From Enterococcus ureilyticus (GTDB taxonomy: Bacteria; Bacillota; Bacilli; Lactobacillales; Enterococcaceae), in NCBI RefSeq assembly GCF_001730315.1, contig NZ_MIKC01000038.1, positions 163,766 through 227,765 of the forward strand: a DNA stretch of 64,000 nucleotides. The letters are read 5' to 3'. The stretch's first letter is position 1, and every line of letters starts with the position of its first letter. The notes under the pieces are model-generated. The model did no database searches and was not told the origin of the DNA. It saw nothing but the letters and a program-made list of their open reading frames with translations. Shown here in pieces: positions 56,518 through 64,000 of this stretch. The translations under genes were made by a program, and so were the position numbers.

Positions 56518-57372
56518 ATGACTATTGAAGATTTAATCGAATTATATCCTACCGGAAGAATCCAGCAAACAAAAGCTTCTAGCGAATGGCTTTCACTACC
56601 GATTGCTGGAAGCTATTTTATCCTTGCTAAAGAAGCATTACAAGAAACAGAAATTCGTTTGTTAGAAACAATTTTCCCTTCAAAAGAATCAATTGTTGAT
56701 CACAAAAAACATCCTTGGTATGACTATTTATTTAATCAAACAGCTCTAGAAAGTGACGGAACATTCCGCATCATTCAATTCCAAATCAAAAAGCCCAAAG
56801 ATTTTTTACAGTCAGAATGGGAAAACAGTATACAAGAAATCTTTCCCAATTTTGAAGATTTTTTCTTTACTACCGAAAATGATGGCGCTTTAATTGAAAA
56901 ATACTATAAAAATCATTACACTCTAGAAGATATTCAAAGTATCTTTTTAACTTTGGATGCTGACTTTGATTCATCCACAACTGCATTTGTTGGAAATTTT
57001 TTCCAAGCTAACGAACATTTGCCAAATTTATTTCAAGAAGAGCAGTATATTTTTAAACAAGAAGCACAAAACCTTCGGGGAAAATCTGCATTCTCATTAC
57101 CCGATGTGGCTCTACATTATTTTACTAAAGAGGCCATGAACCAAAGCAAAATCATTACAACTTTTGCTAGCCAACTGGTTTTGACTAGTGAGATTCGACA
57201 AATCATTCTTGCTCTTTGGCATAACCAAGGAAATATTAGTTCTGCTGCTAAAGATTTGTATATGCATCGCAATACCCTCCACTATCGCTTGGAAAAATTT
57301 TATGAACAAACTGGTCTTTCTTTAAAACGTATGGATGATCTTGTATTTTGCTATTTATTAATCACAAAATAA
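56518..57372 (+). CDS. PucR/CdaR-type helix-turn-helix regulator
   Basis: A 284-aa protein. The C-terminal 60 residues form the HTH of PucR-family regulators: ALWHNQGNISSAAKDLYMHRNTLHYRLEKFYEQTGLSLKRM. The preceding region is variable, with no recognisable V4R, GAF or GGDEF motif, so the signal is unknown. ATG 56518 has GAGG seven bases upstream; an in-frame start at 56512 is too close to it. Divergent from tadA. No obvious target gene beside it. Confidence 0.8.
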   Translation: MTIEDLIELYPTGRIQQTKASSEWLSLPIAGSYFILAKEALQETEIRLLETIFPSKESIVDHKKHPWYDYLFNQTALESDGTFRIIQFQIKKPKDFLQSEWENSIQEIFPNFEDFFFTTENDGALIEKYYKNHYTLEDIQSIFLTLDADFDSSTTAFVGNFFQANEHLPNLFQEEQYIFKQEAQNLRGKSAFSLPDVALHYFTKEAMNQSKIITTFASQLVLTSEIRQIILALWHNQGNISSAAKDLYMHRNTLHYRLEKFYEQTGLSLKRMDDLVFCYLLITK

Positions 57373-57380
57373 AAACACAA

Positions 57381-57406
57381 AAGGACTGAGATATATCTCA
57401 GTCCTT
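57381..57406. terminator. Palindromic hairpin between convergent genes
   Basis: AAGGACTGAGAT and ATCTCAGTCCTT form a perfect palindrome between the PucR-type gene (+) and the small membrane gene (-). T-rich flank on the minus side. Confidence 0.65.
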
Positions 57407-57430
57407 AATATCCATATACTCTCTGCTTTT

Positions 57431-57766
57431 TTACATCATTTCTTCTACAAAGGTAACCAAGCGATCTTTTAAATTCTCAGTATTGCCTTTTAATGATTCC
57501 CCGTAAGAAGAGATTTTCTTTCTGCCGTCTTTGACTTTGCCTAAAATATTCATCATAGAATCAAGCTCATCATCAGATAAATCATCTACAATTCCTAGCA
57601 ATTTTTCATTTCCACCAAATTTATCGTTCACGAATTTTTTTGCCTTGAAACGATTCGATACATGGTAAACTTTTTTGACGATTTTCTCAGATGCGATCAC
57701 GGCAACTGAAACACTTGCTACTGCTGCAATGCCTAAGCCAATACTAATTTTTGTTGATGTTTTCAT
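57431..57766 (-). CDS. Small membrane-anchored protein, 111 aa
   Basis: ATG 57766 follows AAGGAGCTGAAAAGA. One N-terminal hydrophobic helix (about 6-27, ISIGLGIAAVASVSVAVIAS) is followed by a charged, helical cytosolic or surface tail (KFGGNEKLLGIVDDLSDDELDSMMNILGKVKDGRKK). No lipobox. The family is unknown to me; layout resembles YtxH-like small proteins but the signature is not clear. Confidence 0.65.
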   Translation of the reverse strand: MKTSTKISIGLGIAAVASVSVAVIASEKIVKKVYHVSNRFKAKKFVNDKFGGNEKLLGIVDDLSDDELDSMMNILGKVKDGRKKISSYGESLKGNTENLKDRLVTFVEEMM

Positions 57767-57848
57767 TCTTTTCAGCTCCTTCTTACTATCTATCATAATG
57801 ATAACACACTCTTAAAAATTGCGGTAATAAAACAAAATCGTCTACTAT

Positions 57849-58553
57849 TTAGTTCCTACGATTGTTTCCTCCAAATAAAATAATCAGACGAAGCAGTTGT
57901 AAAAATGTAGCTAAGGCCGCGGCTACATAGGTTAAAGCTGCGGCAAATAGAACTTTCCTTGCCATCGGTACTTCTTCTTCTGTCAAAATATTTCCATCTG
58001 ACAGAATCTTTAGCGCTCGTCTTGACGCATTAAATTCTACCGGCAATGTAACTAATTGAAAAAGTAACGCCAACGAAAAAGCGAAGATTCCAATATTGAT
58101 CAACGTCTGATTCCAGCTAAACAAGACACCAATTAAAATAATTGGAAAAGATAACGCAGAACCAAAATTAGCTACAGGAACTATCGCCGCACGTATTTTT
58201 AACGGACTATAGCCAGTATGATCTTGTACCGCATGTCCACATTCATGGGCTGCAACACCAATTGCTGCAACAGAAGTTGACTGGGCTGTTGCTTCTGATA
58301 AACTTAAAGTCTTATTCCCAGAATTATAATTATCAGTTAAATTACCATTAATTTGTTGAACGCCAACATCGTTGATCCGTTCTTTTTGCAAAATATATTG
58401 AGCCGCTTTTGTACCCGTCACTTTATTTCGACTTTGGATTTTATCGTATTTTTTAAATGTACTATTTACATAAGCAGATGCAGCCATTGAGATCAGTAAC
58501 CCAACAATAACTAGAATATAGGTTGGATCAAACATTGCATAAAAAGGCATCAT
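57849..58553 (-). CDS. YugP-type neutral zinc metallopeptidase
   Basis: A 234-aa membrane protein. N-terminal helix (about 10-30), then the zinc site HECGHAVQ near 103 (HExxH variant HECGH), with a later conserved glutamate in TLPVEFNASRRALKIL near 168, and two or three C-terminal helices. This matches the YugP/DUF M48-like zinc peptidase family. A likely role in membrane or secreted protein turnover is inference. A GGGGG-type ribosome site precedes the ATG pair at 58553/58550. Confidence 0.88.
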   Translation of the reverse strand: MMPFYAMFDPTYILVIVGLLISMAASAYVNSTFKKYDKIQSRNKVTGTKAAQYILQKERINDVGVQQINGNLTDNYNSGNKTLSLSEATAQSTSVAAIGVAAHECGHAVQDHTGYSPLKIRAAIVPVANFGSALSFPIILIGVLFSWNQTLINIGIFAFSLALLFQLVTLPVEFNASRRALKILSDGNILTEEEVPMARKVLFAAALTYVAAALATFLQLLRLIILFGGNNRRN

Positions 58554-58736
58554 ATTCTCATTCCCCCTGTCTTTCTTCTATTGTATCACGAGTTTCTAAA
58601 AAAAGTGTAACTATACCTTGACGAATTTATGAACTCTCACAATTGCCACTCTAACAAAATTGTCACATTATTATAAGCCAATTCTATGGCATCTTGATTA
58701 AAAAAAAGGCATACTACATAATAAGAGGTGACGATA

Positions 58737-59093
58737 ATGAAAAAAATACTACTTTTCATCCTACCATTCGTACTTTTGTCAGTTGCGGTTGGGTTTGGCT
58801 ATAATTATTATTACGGTGGTAAAGACTACTATACTCGAGTGGGAACACCTGATGAAATAAAAACAGGGAAATTCGACAATGGCGAGAAATATACAGAATA
58901 TGATTATACTCAAATTGCGTTTAATAAACAAGGTGAAAAAGACGTCCAAGTACTAAGAGAAATTCGTGAGAAACCCTTACGAATAAATGCTTATTTAAAA
59001 TTGAAAGTCAATCCTAAAAAAGGTGTACTAAGCTGGGAAGAAGTGCCTGAAAACACAATCCCTAAAAAAGCACTTGAGCAACTAACTGATTGA
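58737..59093 (+). CDS. YxeA-family secreted or anchored protein
   Basis: A 118-aa protein with a signal/anchor helix (about 4-24) followed by the YxeA pattern: YYYGGKDYYTRVG near 26, TEYDYTQIAFNKQGEKDVQVLREIREKPLRINAYLKLKVNPKKGVLSWEEV. Small, exposed, function unknown. ATG 58737 follows GAGGTGACGATA; the earlier GTG at 58728 lies in that ribosome site. Confidence 0.82.
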   Translation: MKKILLFILPFVLLSVAVGFGYNYYYGGKDYYTRVGTPDEIKTGKFDNGEKYTEYDYTQIAFNKQGEKDVQVLREIREKPLRINAYLKLKVNPKKGVLSWEEVPENTIPKKALEQLTD

Positions 59094-59112
59094 ACCCTAT
59101 TGAATCATTAAG

Positions 59113-59146
59113 AAAGCACTTCATCACAAAGAATGAAGTGCTTTTT
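59113..59146 (+). terminator. Terminator after the YxeA-type gene
   Basis: AAAGCACTTCAT (59113-59124) pairs with ATGAAGTGCTTT (59132-59143) and T residues follow. Confidence 0.85.
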
Positions 59147-59148
59147 AG

Positions 59149-60153
59149 CTATAACTGATTACTGATTTTTTCGATATTTTTCAAAACGATCGAAACTGTT
59201 CCGTCTGGGTTATTTACAAATTCAATCAAATCCCCATTACGATAAACCTCAATTGGAACAATCAACTCAATACCATTACTCATTTTTAATTTTTGCTTCC
59301 CAAATTTTTTCTCTGAAATCTCTCTTGCTTCTCGAACTGGCGGTGTCTTATCAACAAATTTTGACTCATTGACTTCATCTTGGTAAGCCATCCGAGCTGA
59401 AATATTTTCTTTAAACACTAATTCAGCTACTTGTTCATTATCAATTGTGCCAGTTTCTTCAATACTTTCATACACAGCCTCTTTGACGGACGCAATTAGT
59501 TCAAACTCATCTTCATTAAATTTTTTTCCAATTCGTTTTACCGCTTTTTTTATTTCTTTCATGTTTTCTTCTATAGAAGGTGCTGGTTGTGATTCAATTA
59601 CTTTTTCTGAAAAATACCAAATTTTTTCGCCAGAAAATTCATAACGCTTTTCTAGTAACTCATATGCTAAAGTATCTAGATTAACCGTCATACCTTCATC
59701 TGGTTTTTGTGATTTTGAAGGTAAAATCGCTCGATTAATGATCAATTTATTGAAGACAGCTTCATCTTCATAATCCACATAATGCGTGTAACTTTCTTTA
59801 TAGTTCAATTTGATCATAGCTAAATGCATCACAGTATCCAACTCGTATAAAATAAACAGAACATCGGCACTTGGTGCATCTTCACTGCCTGAGTATACAT
59901 CATACCAGTGTTGCGCTAATAGCTGACTTTTTTGAACAAAATCATTGGGAATTCCTCTCATCTTATCCACAAACATACTTTCTTCAGCTAAAATACCCGT
60001 TTTTGTTTGGGCAGTTGATAATTTTGTTATTTTACTCGTTAGATAGACCCGAATATACTCTGTTGTTAAATCTAATTCCTTTGCTGAAAATACCGGAGTT
60101 CCGGTTTCACGATCAATAATATGCAAAATAGCACTTTTTAAATAAATATCCAT
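59149..60153 (-). CDS. Nucleoid-associated protein, YejK/NdpA family
   Basis: A 334-aa soluble protein. The N-terminus (AILHIIDRETGTPVFSAKELDL) and the C-terminal half (NDFVQKSQLLAQHWYD; ISARMAYQDEVN; KFGKQKLKMSNGIELIVPIEVY) match the 37-kDa nucleoid-associated family. In E. coli YejK binds nucleoid and topoisomerase IV; in Firmicutes the role is little known. Single gene. Confidence 0.85.
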   Translation of the reverse strand: MDIYLKSAILHIIDRETGTPVFSAKELDLTTEYIRVYLTSKITKLSTAQTKTGILAEESMFVDKMRGIPNDFVQKSQLLAQHWYDVYSGSEDAPSADVLFILYELDTVMHLAMIKLNYKESYTHYVDYEDEAVFNKLIINRAILPSKSQKPDEGMTVNLDTLAYELLEKRYEFSGEKIWYFSEKVIESQPAPSIEENMKEIKKAVKRIGKKFNEDEFELIASVKEAVYESIEETGTIDNEQVAELVFKENISARMAYQDEVNESKFVDKTPPVREAREISEKKFGKQKLKMSNGIELIVPIEVYRNGDLIEFVNNPDGTVSIVLKNIEKISNQL

Positions 60154-60242
60154 CTGACATTCTCCCTTTTCTTAAACCCTATTTAGTCTACCTGAAAGAA
60201 GAAAAAAAGCCAACTATTTTCTTAAAAGAAAAAAGAGATAAC

Positions 60243-60279
60243 AAAAAAAGTAAGACAGTCAGACACCGTCTTACTTTTT
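60243..60279 (-). terminator. Terminator after treB
   Basis: AAAAAGTAAGAC pairs with GTCTTACTTTTT, followed by T residues on the minus strand. Confidence 0.85.
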
Positions 60280-60305
60280 AAATAAAAATAATTTTATTTC
60301 ATTGA

Positions 60306-61772
60306 CTAACTTTCTTTCACAAATAATTTACCTGTCACTTCATCCACAGGATCAAGCTTATTAAAAATACCTTTTCTTCTAAAAATATACGTTAAAATAA
60401 ATGGAACAACAACGGCAATTATCATGGCACCAAAAAATGCTAGGTAATACTGTGGTACGATTGACAGAATTCCTGGTAGCCCACCAACACCGATACTGAT
60501 TGCTTTAACATTCAAAAGAGTAGCGAATAGTCCGGCACAAGCAGAACCAATCATTCCAGCCACAAAGGGGTATACATATTTTAAGTTGATTCCAAACATT
60601 GCAGGTTCCGTCACACCAAGGTAGCAAGAAATCATCGCTGGAATCGACACTTGCTCTTCCTCTTTATTTCCTCTATGCATGAATACAACAGCCAATACGG
60701 CAGACCCTTGAGCAATATTTGATAGTGCGATCATTGGCCATAAATTGGTAGATTGAAAATCAGCAATCAATTGCAAATCGATCGCATTTGTCATGTGATG
60801 CAGCCCCGTAATGACTAATGGCGCATACATGAAACCAAATACGGCACCGAATAACCAGTTCAATGACGAAGTTAAACCTGCATTTACGATATCTGATATC
60901 CAACTACCGATGGCCCAACCAATTGGTCCTAAAATGACATGAGCTGCCATAACAGTTGGAACTAAAGCAAATAACGGTACGAAAATCATAGAGACTGCTT
61001 GTGGAATAACTTTTCTAAAAAATAGTTCTAAATAAGCGAGTAAAAATCCAGCTAGCATAGCTGGAATAACTTGCGCTTGATAACCGATCATACTCACTTG
61101 GGCAAATCCAAAGTCCCAAAACGGAATATCAGCAGCAGCTGTACTTGCTACGTCATAAGCATTTAATAATTGCGGTGATACTAATGTAATCCCCAAGACA
61201 ATTCCCAAAATCTGCGTTGTTCCCATTTTTTTAGTAATACTCCAAGTAATACCAACCGGCAAGAATTGAAAAATTGCTTCACCAATCAGCCATAAAAACG
61301 AATTGACACCACTCCAAAATTGTGAAACCTCAACTATTTTCTGTCCATCTAAAAAGCTAAATGGAATCCCTTCCAACACATTACGAAAGCCTAAAATCAG
61401 CCCACCGATCACTAATGCTGGAATCAAAGGTGTAAAAATTTCAGCTAAAACAGAAATTGCTCGCTGAATCGGATTAAGATTTTGTTTAGCCGCAGCTTTT
61501 CCTTGTTCCTTAGAAACGCCTTCAAGTCCGGATATAGTTGAAAACTCATTATAAAATTGCGGTACCTCGTTTCCGATGATCACTTGAAATTGTCCAGCAT
61601 TTGTAAACGTCCCTTTTACCGAAGGAATTTTCTCAATCGCCACAGTATCTGCTTTACTAGGATCATTTAACACAAAACGCATTCGAGTTGCACAATGTGA
61701 AACAGCAGCGATGTTTTCTTTGCCCCCTACATTCTCTAACAGTTTTTTTGCATCTTCTTGAAACTTACCCAT
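60306..61772 (-). CDS. treB: Trehalose-specific PTS EIIBC component
   Basis: Imports trehalose as trehalose-6-phosphate. The 488-aa protein has an EIIB domain with phospho-cysteine (AAVSHCATRMRF near 33) and an EIIC channel of about 10 membrane helices (about 110-480), including MYAPLVITGLHHMTNAIDLQ near 320 and GVTEPAMFGINLKYVYPF near 388. No EIIA is fused, as in B. subtilis TreP. Trehalose-specific because a perfect TreR-type operator precedes it. ATG 61772 has GGAG eight bases before it. The hydrolase treA and treR are not in the window. Confidence 0.9.
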   Translation of the reverse strand: MGKFQEDAKKLLENVGGKENIAAVSHCATRMRFVLNDPSKADTVAIEKIPSVKGTFTNAGQFQVIIGNEVPQFYNEFSTISGLEGVSKEQGKAAAKQNLNPIQRAISVLAEIFTPLIPALVIGGLILGFRNVLEGIPFSFLDGQKIVEVSQFWSGVNSFLWLIGEAIFQFLPVGITWSITKKMGTTQILGIVLGITLVSPQLLNAYDVASTAAADIPFWDFGFAQVSMIGYQAQVIPAMLAGFLLAYLELFFRKVIPQAVSMIFVPLFALVPTVMAAHVILGPIGWAIGSWISDIVNAGLTSSLNWLFGAVFGFMYAPLVITGLHHMTNAIDLQLIADFQSTNLWPMIALSNIAQGSAVLAVVFMHRGNKEEEQVSIPAMISCYLGVTEPAMFGINLKYVYPFVAGMIGSACAGLFATLLNVKAISIGVGGLPGILSIVPQYYLAFFGAMIIAVVVPFILTYIFRRKGIFNKLDPVDEVTGKLFVKES

Positions 61773-61795
61773 TTCCTTTGCTCCTCTCAAGTAAC

Positions 61796-61807
61796 TTGTA
61801 TATACAA
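61796..61807. promoter_or_regulatory. TreR-type operator
   Basis: TTGTATATACAA, perfect 12-bp palindrome, the core of the known TreR operator of Bacillus. It lies about 20 bases downstream of the -10. Confidence 0.75.
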
Positions 61808-61823
61808 TTAACTTTATGTTTGT

Positions 61824-61852
61824 ATAATACTTTATAATTCAAATTTTTACAA
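61824..61852 (-). promoter_or_regulatory. Promoter of treB with overlapping cre-like site
   Basis: TTGTAA (61847-61852), a 17-bp spacer and TATTAT (61824-61829) on the minus strand. The cre-like GAAAACGCTTGTAA (61847-61860) covers the -35, so CcpA repression is expected. Confidence 0.7.
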
Positions 61853-62012
61853 GCGTTTTCTTTTGAAAAAATACTTTCTGTTGCCCCTCATTGCTATAGA
61901 ATAGAAAAAGAATTTTCTTATTACTGGAAAATATTCCGTAAAATGGTACACTTGGATTTATCAAATAAAATAAAAAATACTGTACGATCATAGTATTTTT
62001 CCCGAGGAAAAG

Positions 62013-63377
62013 ATGAAAAAAAATAAAATTGTGATTAAAGTAAAGAAACGTTTATCAGCGGTTCAAATTATAGCTCTGGGGTTTATTGTGTTAGTTTTTG
62101 TTGGCGGAACGCTGCTATCTTTGCCGATATTTTCACGTAGCGGCCAATCAACACCTTTTATCGACGCCTTATTTACTGCTGTTTCGGCTGTTTGTGTAAC
62201 TGGTCTAACTACTCTTAATACAGCTTTGCATTGGAATGCTTACGGACAACTACTTATTATGATCTTGATTGAAATTGGCGGCTTAGGCTTTATGACAATG
62301 CCCGTCATTTTATATTTTATTCTGCGTAAAAAGATTACGCTGAGTACACGTATATTATTGCGCGAGGCTCTTAATTTAGACGATATGTCTGGTGCCTTCC
62401 GTTTGATGATGTATGTGGTTAAATTAGCTACTGTCATTCAATTAGCCGGGGCTGCGCTACTTGCAATTGAGTTTGTGCCAGAATTCGGCTGGAAAAAGGG
62501 GTTGTTTTTTGGACTTTTCCATTCGATATCTAGCTTTTGCAACGCTGGTTTTGATTTATTAGGGGATAGCTTGACGCCTTATCAAGCGAAGCCTTATGTT
62601 TTATTCGTGATTGGTTTCTTGATTATTTCTGGCGGACTTGGTTTTATTGTTTGGCAAGATCTATTGCAGTTTAAAAAGAAACGAAAATTCTCTTTACACA
62701 CGAAAATTGCGCTCATTACGACTGGATCATTGTTGCTTGGAGCATTTGCCATCTTTTTCCTAACTGAACACAATGCCAGTCAGTTAACAACTGGAACAAA
62801 TTTTTTTGATCGACTGGCCAATACTTTTTTTATGTCTGTCACCCCAAGAACTGCTGGTTATTATTCGATCGATTATATGCAGATGACTAACGCCGGACTG
62901 ATTACGACAATCTTTTTGATGTATGTCGGCGGGACATCCGGCTCAACAGCTGGTGGTCTAAAAACAACAACATTTGCTGTATTGGTCATTCAGATCGTCT
63001 CTATTTTTAAAGGTAGAACACGAGCAGAATTTCAAGGACGAACAATCCGAAACAGTACCGTATTTCGCGCACTGACACTATTCTTTATCACATTGACTTT
63101 GTGTGTACTTTCAATCATGCTTTTAACAATCACCGAACACATCCCAGAAACTTCTGGGATTGAATATGTTGCCTTTGAAGTCTTTTCAGCTTTTGGTACA
63201 GTGGGTTTGACTATGGGGCTGACACCTGAACTTACTGGTATTGGAAAAGTGATTATCATGTTATTAATGTACATCGGACGTGTGGGTATCTATACTGTTG
63301 GCTTCTCACTATTAACGAAAGGACAAAAACAACAAGCGAAATTTAAATATCCAGATGAAAGTGTTATGATCGGATAA
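62013..63377 (+). CDS. ktrB: Potassium transporter, KtrB/TrkH family
   Basis: A 454-aa K+ (Na+-coupled) channel subunit of the Ktr system; works with a cytosolic KtrA, which is not beside it. The four-fold M-P-M repeat is visible through the selectivity-filter loops: SAVCVTGLTTL near 58, SSFCNAGFDLLG near 172, SVTPRTAGYYSI near 278 and SAFGTVGLTMGLTP near 400. Ten membrane segments fit. ATG 62013 follows GAGGAAAAG. A short hairpin (AAAAATACT/AGTATTTTT, 61973-62000) lies just before the ribosome site and could modulate expression. Monocistronic. Confidence 0.92.
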   Translation: MKKNKIVIKVKKRLSAVQIIALGFIVLVFVGGTLLSLPIFSRSGQSTPFIDALFTAVSAVCVTGLTTLNTALHWNAYGQLLIMILIEIGGLGFMTMPVILYFILRKKITLSTRILLREALNLDDMSGAFRLMMYVVKLATVIQLAGAALLAIEFVPEFGWKKGLFFGLFHSISSFCNAGFDLLGDSLTPYQAKPYVLFVIGFLIISGGLGFIVWQDLLQFKKKRKFSLHTKIALITTGSLLLGAFAIFFLTEHNASQLTTGTNFFDRLANTFFMSVTPRTAGYYSIDYMQMTNAGLITTIFLMYVGGTSGSTAGGLKTTTFAVLVIQIVSIFKGRTRAEFQGRTIRNSTVFRALTLFFITLTLCVLSIMLLTITEHIPETSGIEYVAFEVFSAFGTVGLTMGLTPELTGIGKVIIMLLMYIGRVGIYTVGFSLLTKGQKQQAKFKYPDESVMIG

Positions 63378-63390
63378 AAAAGATAAAATC

Positions 63391-63450
63391 CCAAAAAGAA
63401 ATGCGCTCAATTGATAAATTTTCTAGCGCATTTCTTTTTGAGGTTTTTTA
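63391..63450 (+). terminator. Terminator after ktrB
   Basis: CAAAAAGAAATGCGCT (63392-63407) pairs with AGCGCATTTCTTTTTG (63425-63440), then a T tract. Confidence 0.9.
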
Positions 63451-63482
63451 TTTCATTTTCCAATTATTATAAATATATAAAT

Positions 63483-63570
63483 AAAAAAATCCCACCTTCA
63501 AAAGAAGATGGGAAAAGGAGTTTTACTCTAAAGAGTAAAATGAAAAAATAAAAAGGGTTGTTGTTGGTAT
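63483..63570 (-). ncRNA. Candidate small RNA, copy B
   Basis: Minus-strand TTGATA (63600-63605), a 17-bp spacer and TATTAT (63577-63582) would start a transcript near 63570. It contains the hairpin TTTTACTCT/AGAGTAAAA, a free ACTCCTTTT, and the terminator stem CCCATCTTC/GAAGGTGGG plus seven T (63483-63513). No open reading frame. Same design as copy A at 54.8 kb. Confidence 0.65.
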
Positions 63571-63761
63571 GTATTTATAATACTATCCTTTTAAAAAAAT
63601 ATCAACTAATATCCCTCGATGAATTAACATTTTTTTTAAATAAAAAAAGTACTTTTTTTTTATTGCTAATGAAATAGAAAGTAGTTAGCCTAATCCACAT
63701 CATTAATCCATTTTTTCGTTTGTTGTTTTTCTCTAAAATATAATAATAATCAAAAAATCCC

Positions 63762-64000
63762 GGCTCTATACTTTCTGATGTTGGTGAGAAATCACCGGCA
63801 TCTTTTTAATGCAAAATAATAGAAAAGACACCCTGATATCCTTTAGAATTAAGTCGTCTAAAACCATTCAAAAAGGAGGAAATCAAGATGTCCTACACCA
63901 ATCTTATCAAAGAAACCTTAGATATTCTAGACTTAAACATTACTTTTAATGAAAATGGCTTAAAAAAAGAACGAATCAAAGGTAGAATCTGTCAGGTCTT
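63762..64000 (+). mobile_element. Left end of an ISL3-like insertion sequence
   Basis: GGCTCTATACTTTCTGATG at 63762 resembles an ISL3-type terminal repeat, followed by a hairpin (GATG/CATC with GGTGA/TCACC). A transposase-like frame begins 125 bases further on. The element runs off the window, so the right end and any target duplication cannot be checked. Confidence 0.6.
63888..64000 (+). CDS. ISL3-family transposase, 5' part only
   Basis: AAAAGGAGG lies before the ATG at 63888. The first 37 codons read MSYTNLIKETLDILDLNITF and then a charged LKKERIKGRI, which resembles the start of ISL3 transposases. The gene is cut by the window edge, so the zinc-finger and DDE regions are not visible. Confidence 0.6.
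   Translation, partial: MSYTNLIKETLDILDLNITFNENGLKKERIKGRICQV

Noticed and set aside
61973..62000. c-di-AMP riboswitch in front of ktrB
   Set aside because: Only a simple 9-bp hairpin is present; the leader is too short and has none of the ydaO-type conserved segments.

Overview
The window looks like a chromosomal segment of a low-GC Firmicute, most probably an Enterococcus. Supporting signs are the dnaE-pfkA-pyk cluster, a PBP4/PBP5-type low-affinity penicillin-binding protein, an LPxTG surface nucleotidase, mannose/sorbose-family PTS genes, strong AGGAGG ribosome sites, T-rich terminators and a small bacterial SRP RNA. The species cannot be fixed from the sequence alone. Bases 1-103 show no feature I can support.

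Layout. 0.1-8 kb: a small membrane protein, a Zn alcohol dehydrogenase, and pyk, pfkA and dnaE, all on the minus strand. 8-17.5 kb: a DUF2929 protein, an MFS exporter, a purine permease, a wall-anchored 5'-nucleotidase, a DUF1361 protein, a HAD phosphatase and a two-gene radical-SAM DNA metabolism unit behind a LexA box. 17.6-34.4 kb: an orphan Phd/YefM antitoxin, the operon purC-S-Q-L-F-M-N-H-D, two small plus-strand genes, purE-K-B, then xpt-pbuX behind a guanine-type riboswitch. 34.5-45.1 kb: a TIM-barrel-like protein, a GH73 glucosaminidase, small proteins, an oxidoreductase, argS with a T-box leader, the tsaB-rimI-rimI-tsaD tRNA t6A/GNAT cluster, and the PBP. 45.4-51.2 kb: a sorbose-type PTS operon with its SorC-family regulator. 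51.5-56 kb: a lipoprotein, then a decayed prophage of about 3.3 kb inserted at the 3' end of the SRP RNA gene ffs. 56-64 kb: tadA, a PucR-type regulator, small membrane proteins, a YugP-type metallopeptidase, a YejK-type nucleoid protein, a trehalose PTS gene, ktrB, a small RNA and the left end of an IS element.

How the parts work together. Purine metabolism dominates. Extracellular nucleotides can be dephosphorylated by the surface nucleotidase and bases imported by the NCS2 permeases. Xpt salvages xanthine, and the pur genes make IMP/AMP de novo. The purC, purE and base-permease promoters share a PurBox exactly 37 bp upstream of the -35 hexamer, which fits one activating PurR. xpt-pbuX is controlled separately by a riboswitch. 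Sugar entry (sorbose-type and trehalose PTS) feeds fructose-6-P and glucose-6-P towards pfkA and pyk.

The least explained parts are: the LexA-box radical-SAM pair; the ffs prophage remnant with 25-bp att repeats and a second SOS-type promoter driving four small unknown ORFs; and two similar short RNAs (54.8 and 63.5 kb), each with its own promoter and terminator and a C/U-rich anti-Shine-Dalgarno-like segment.
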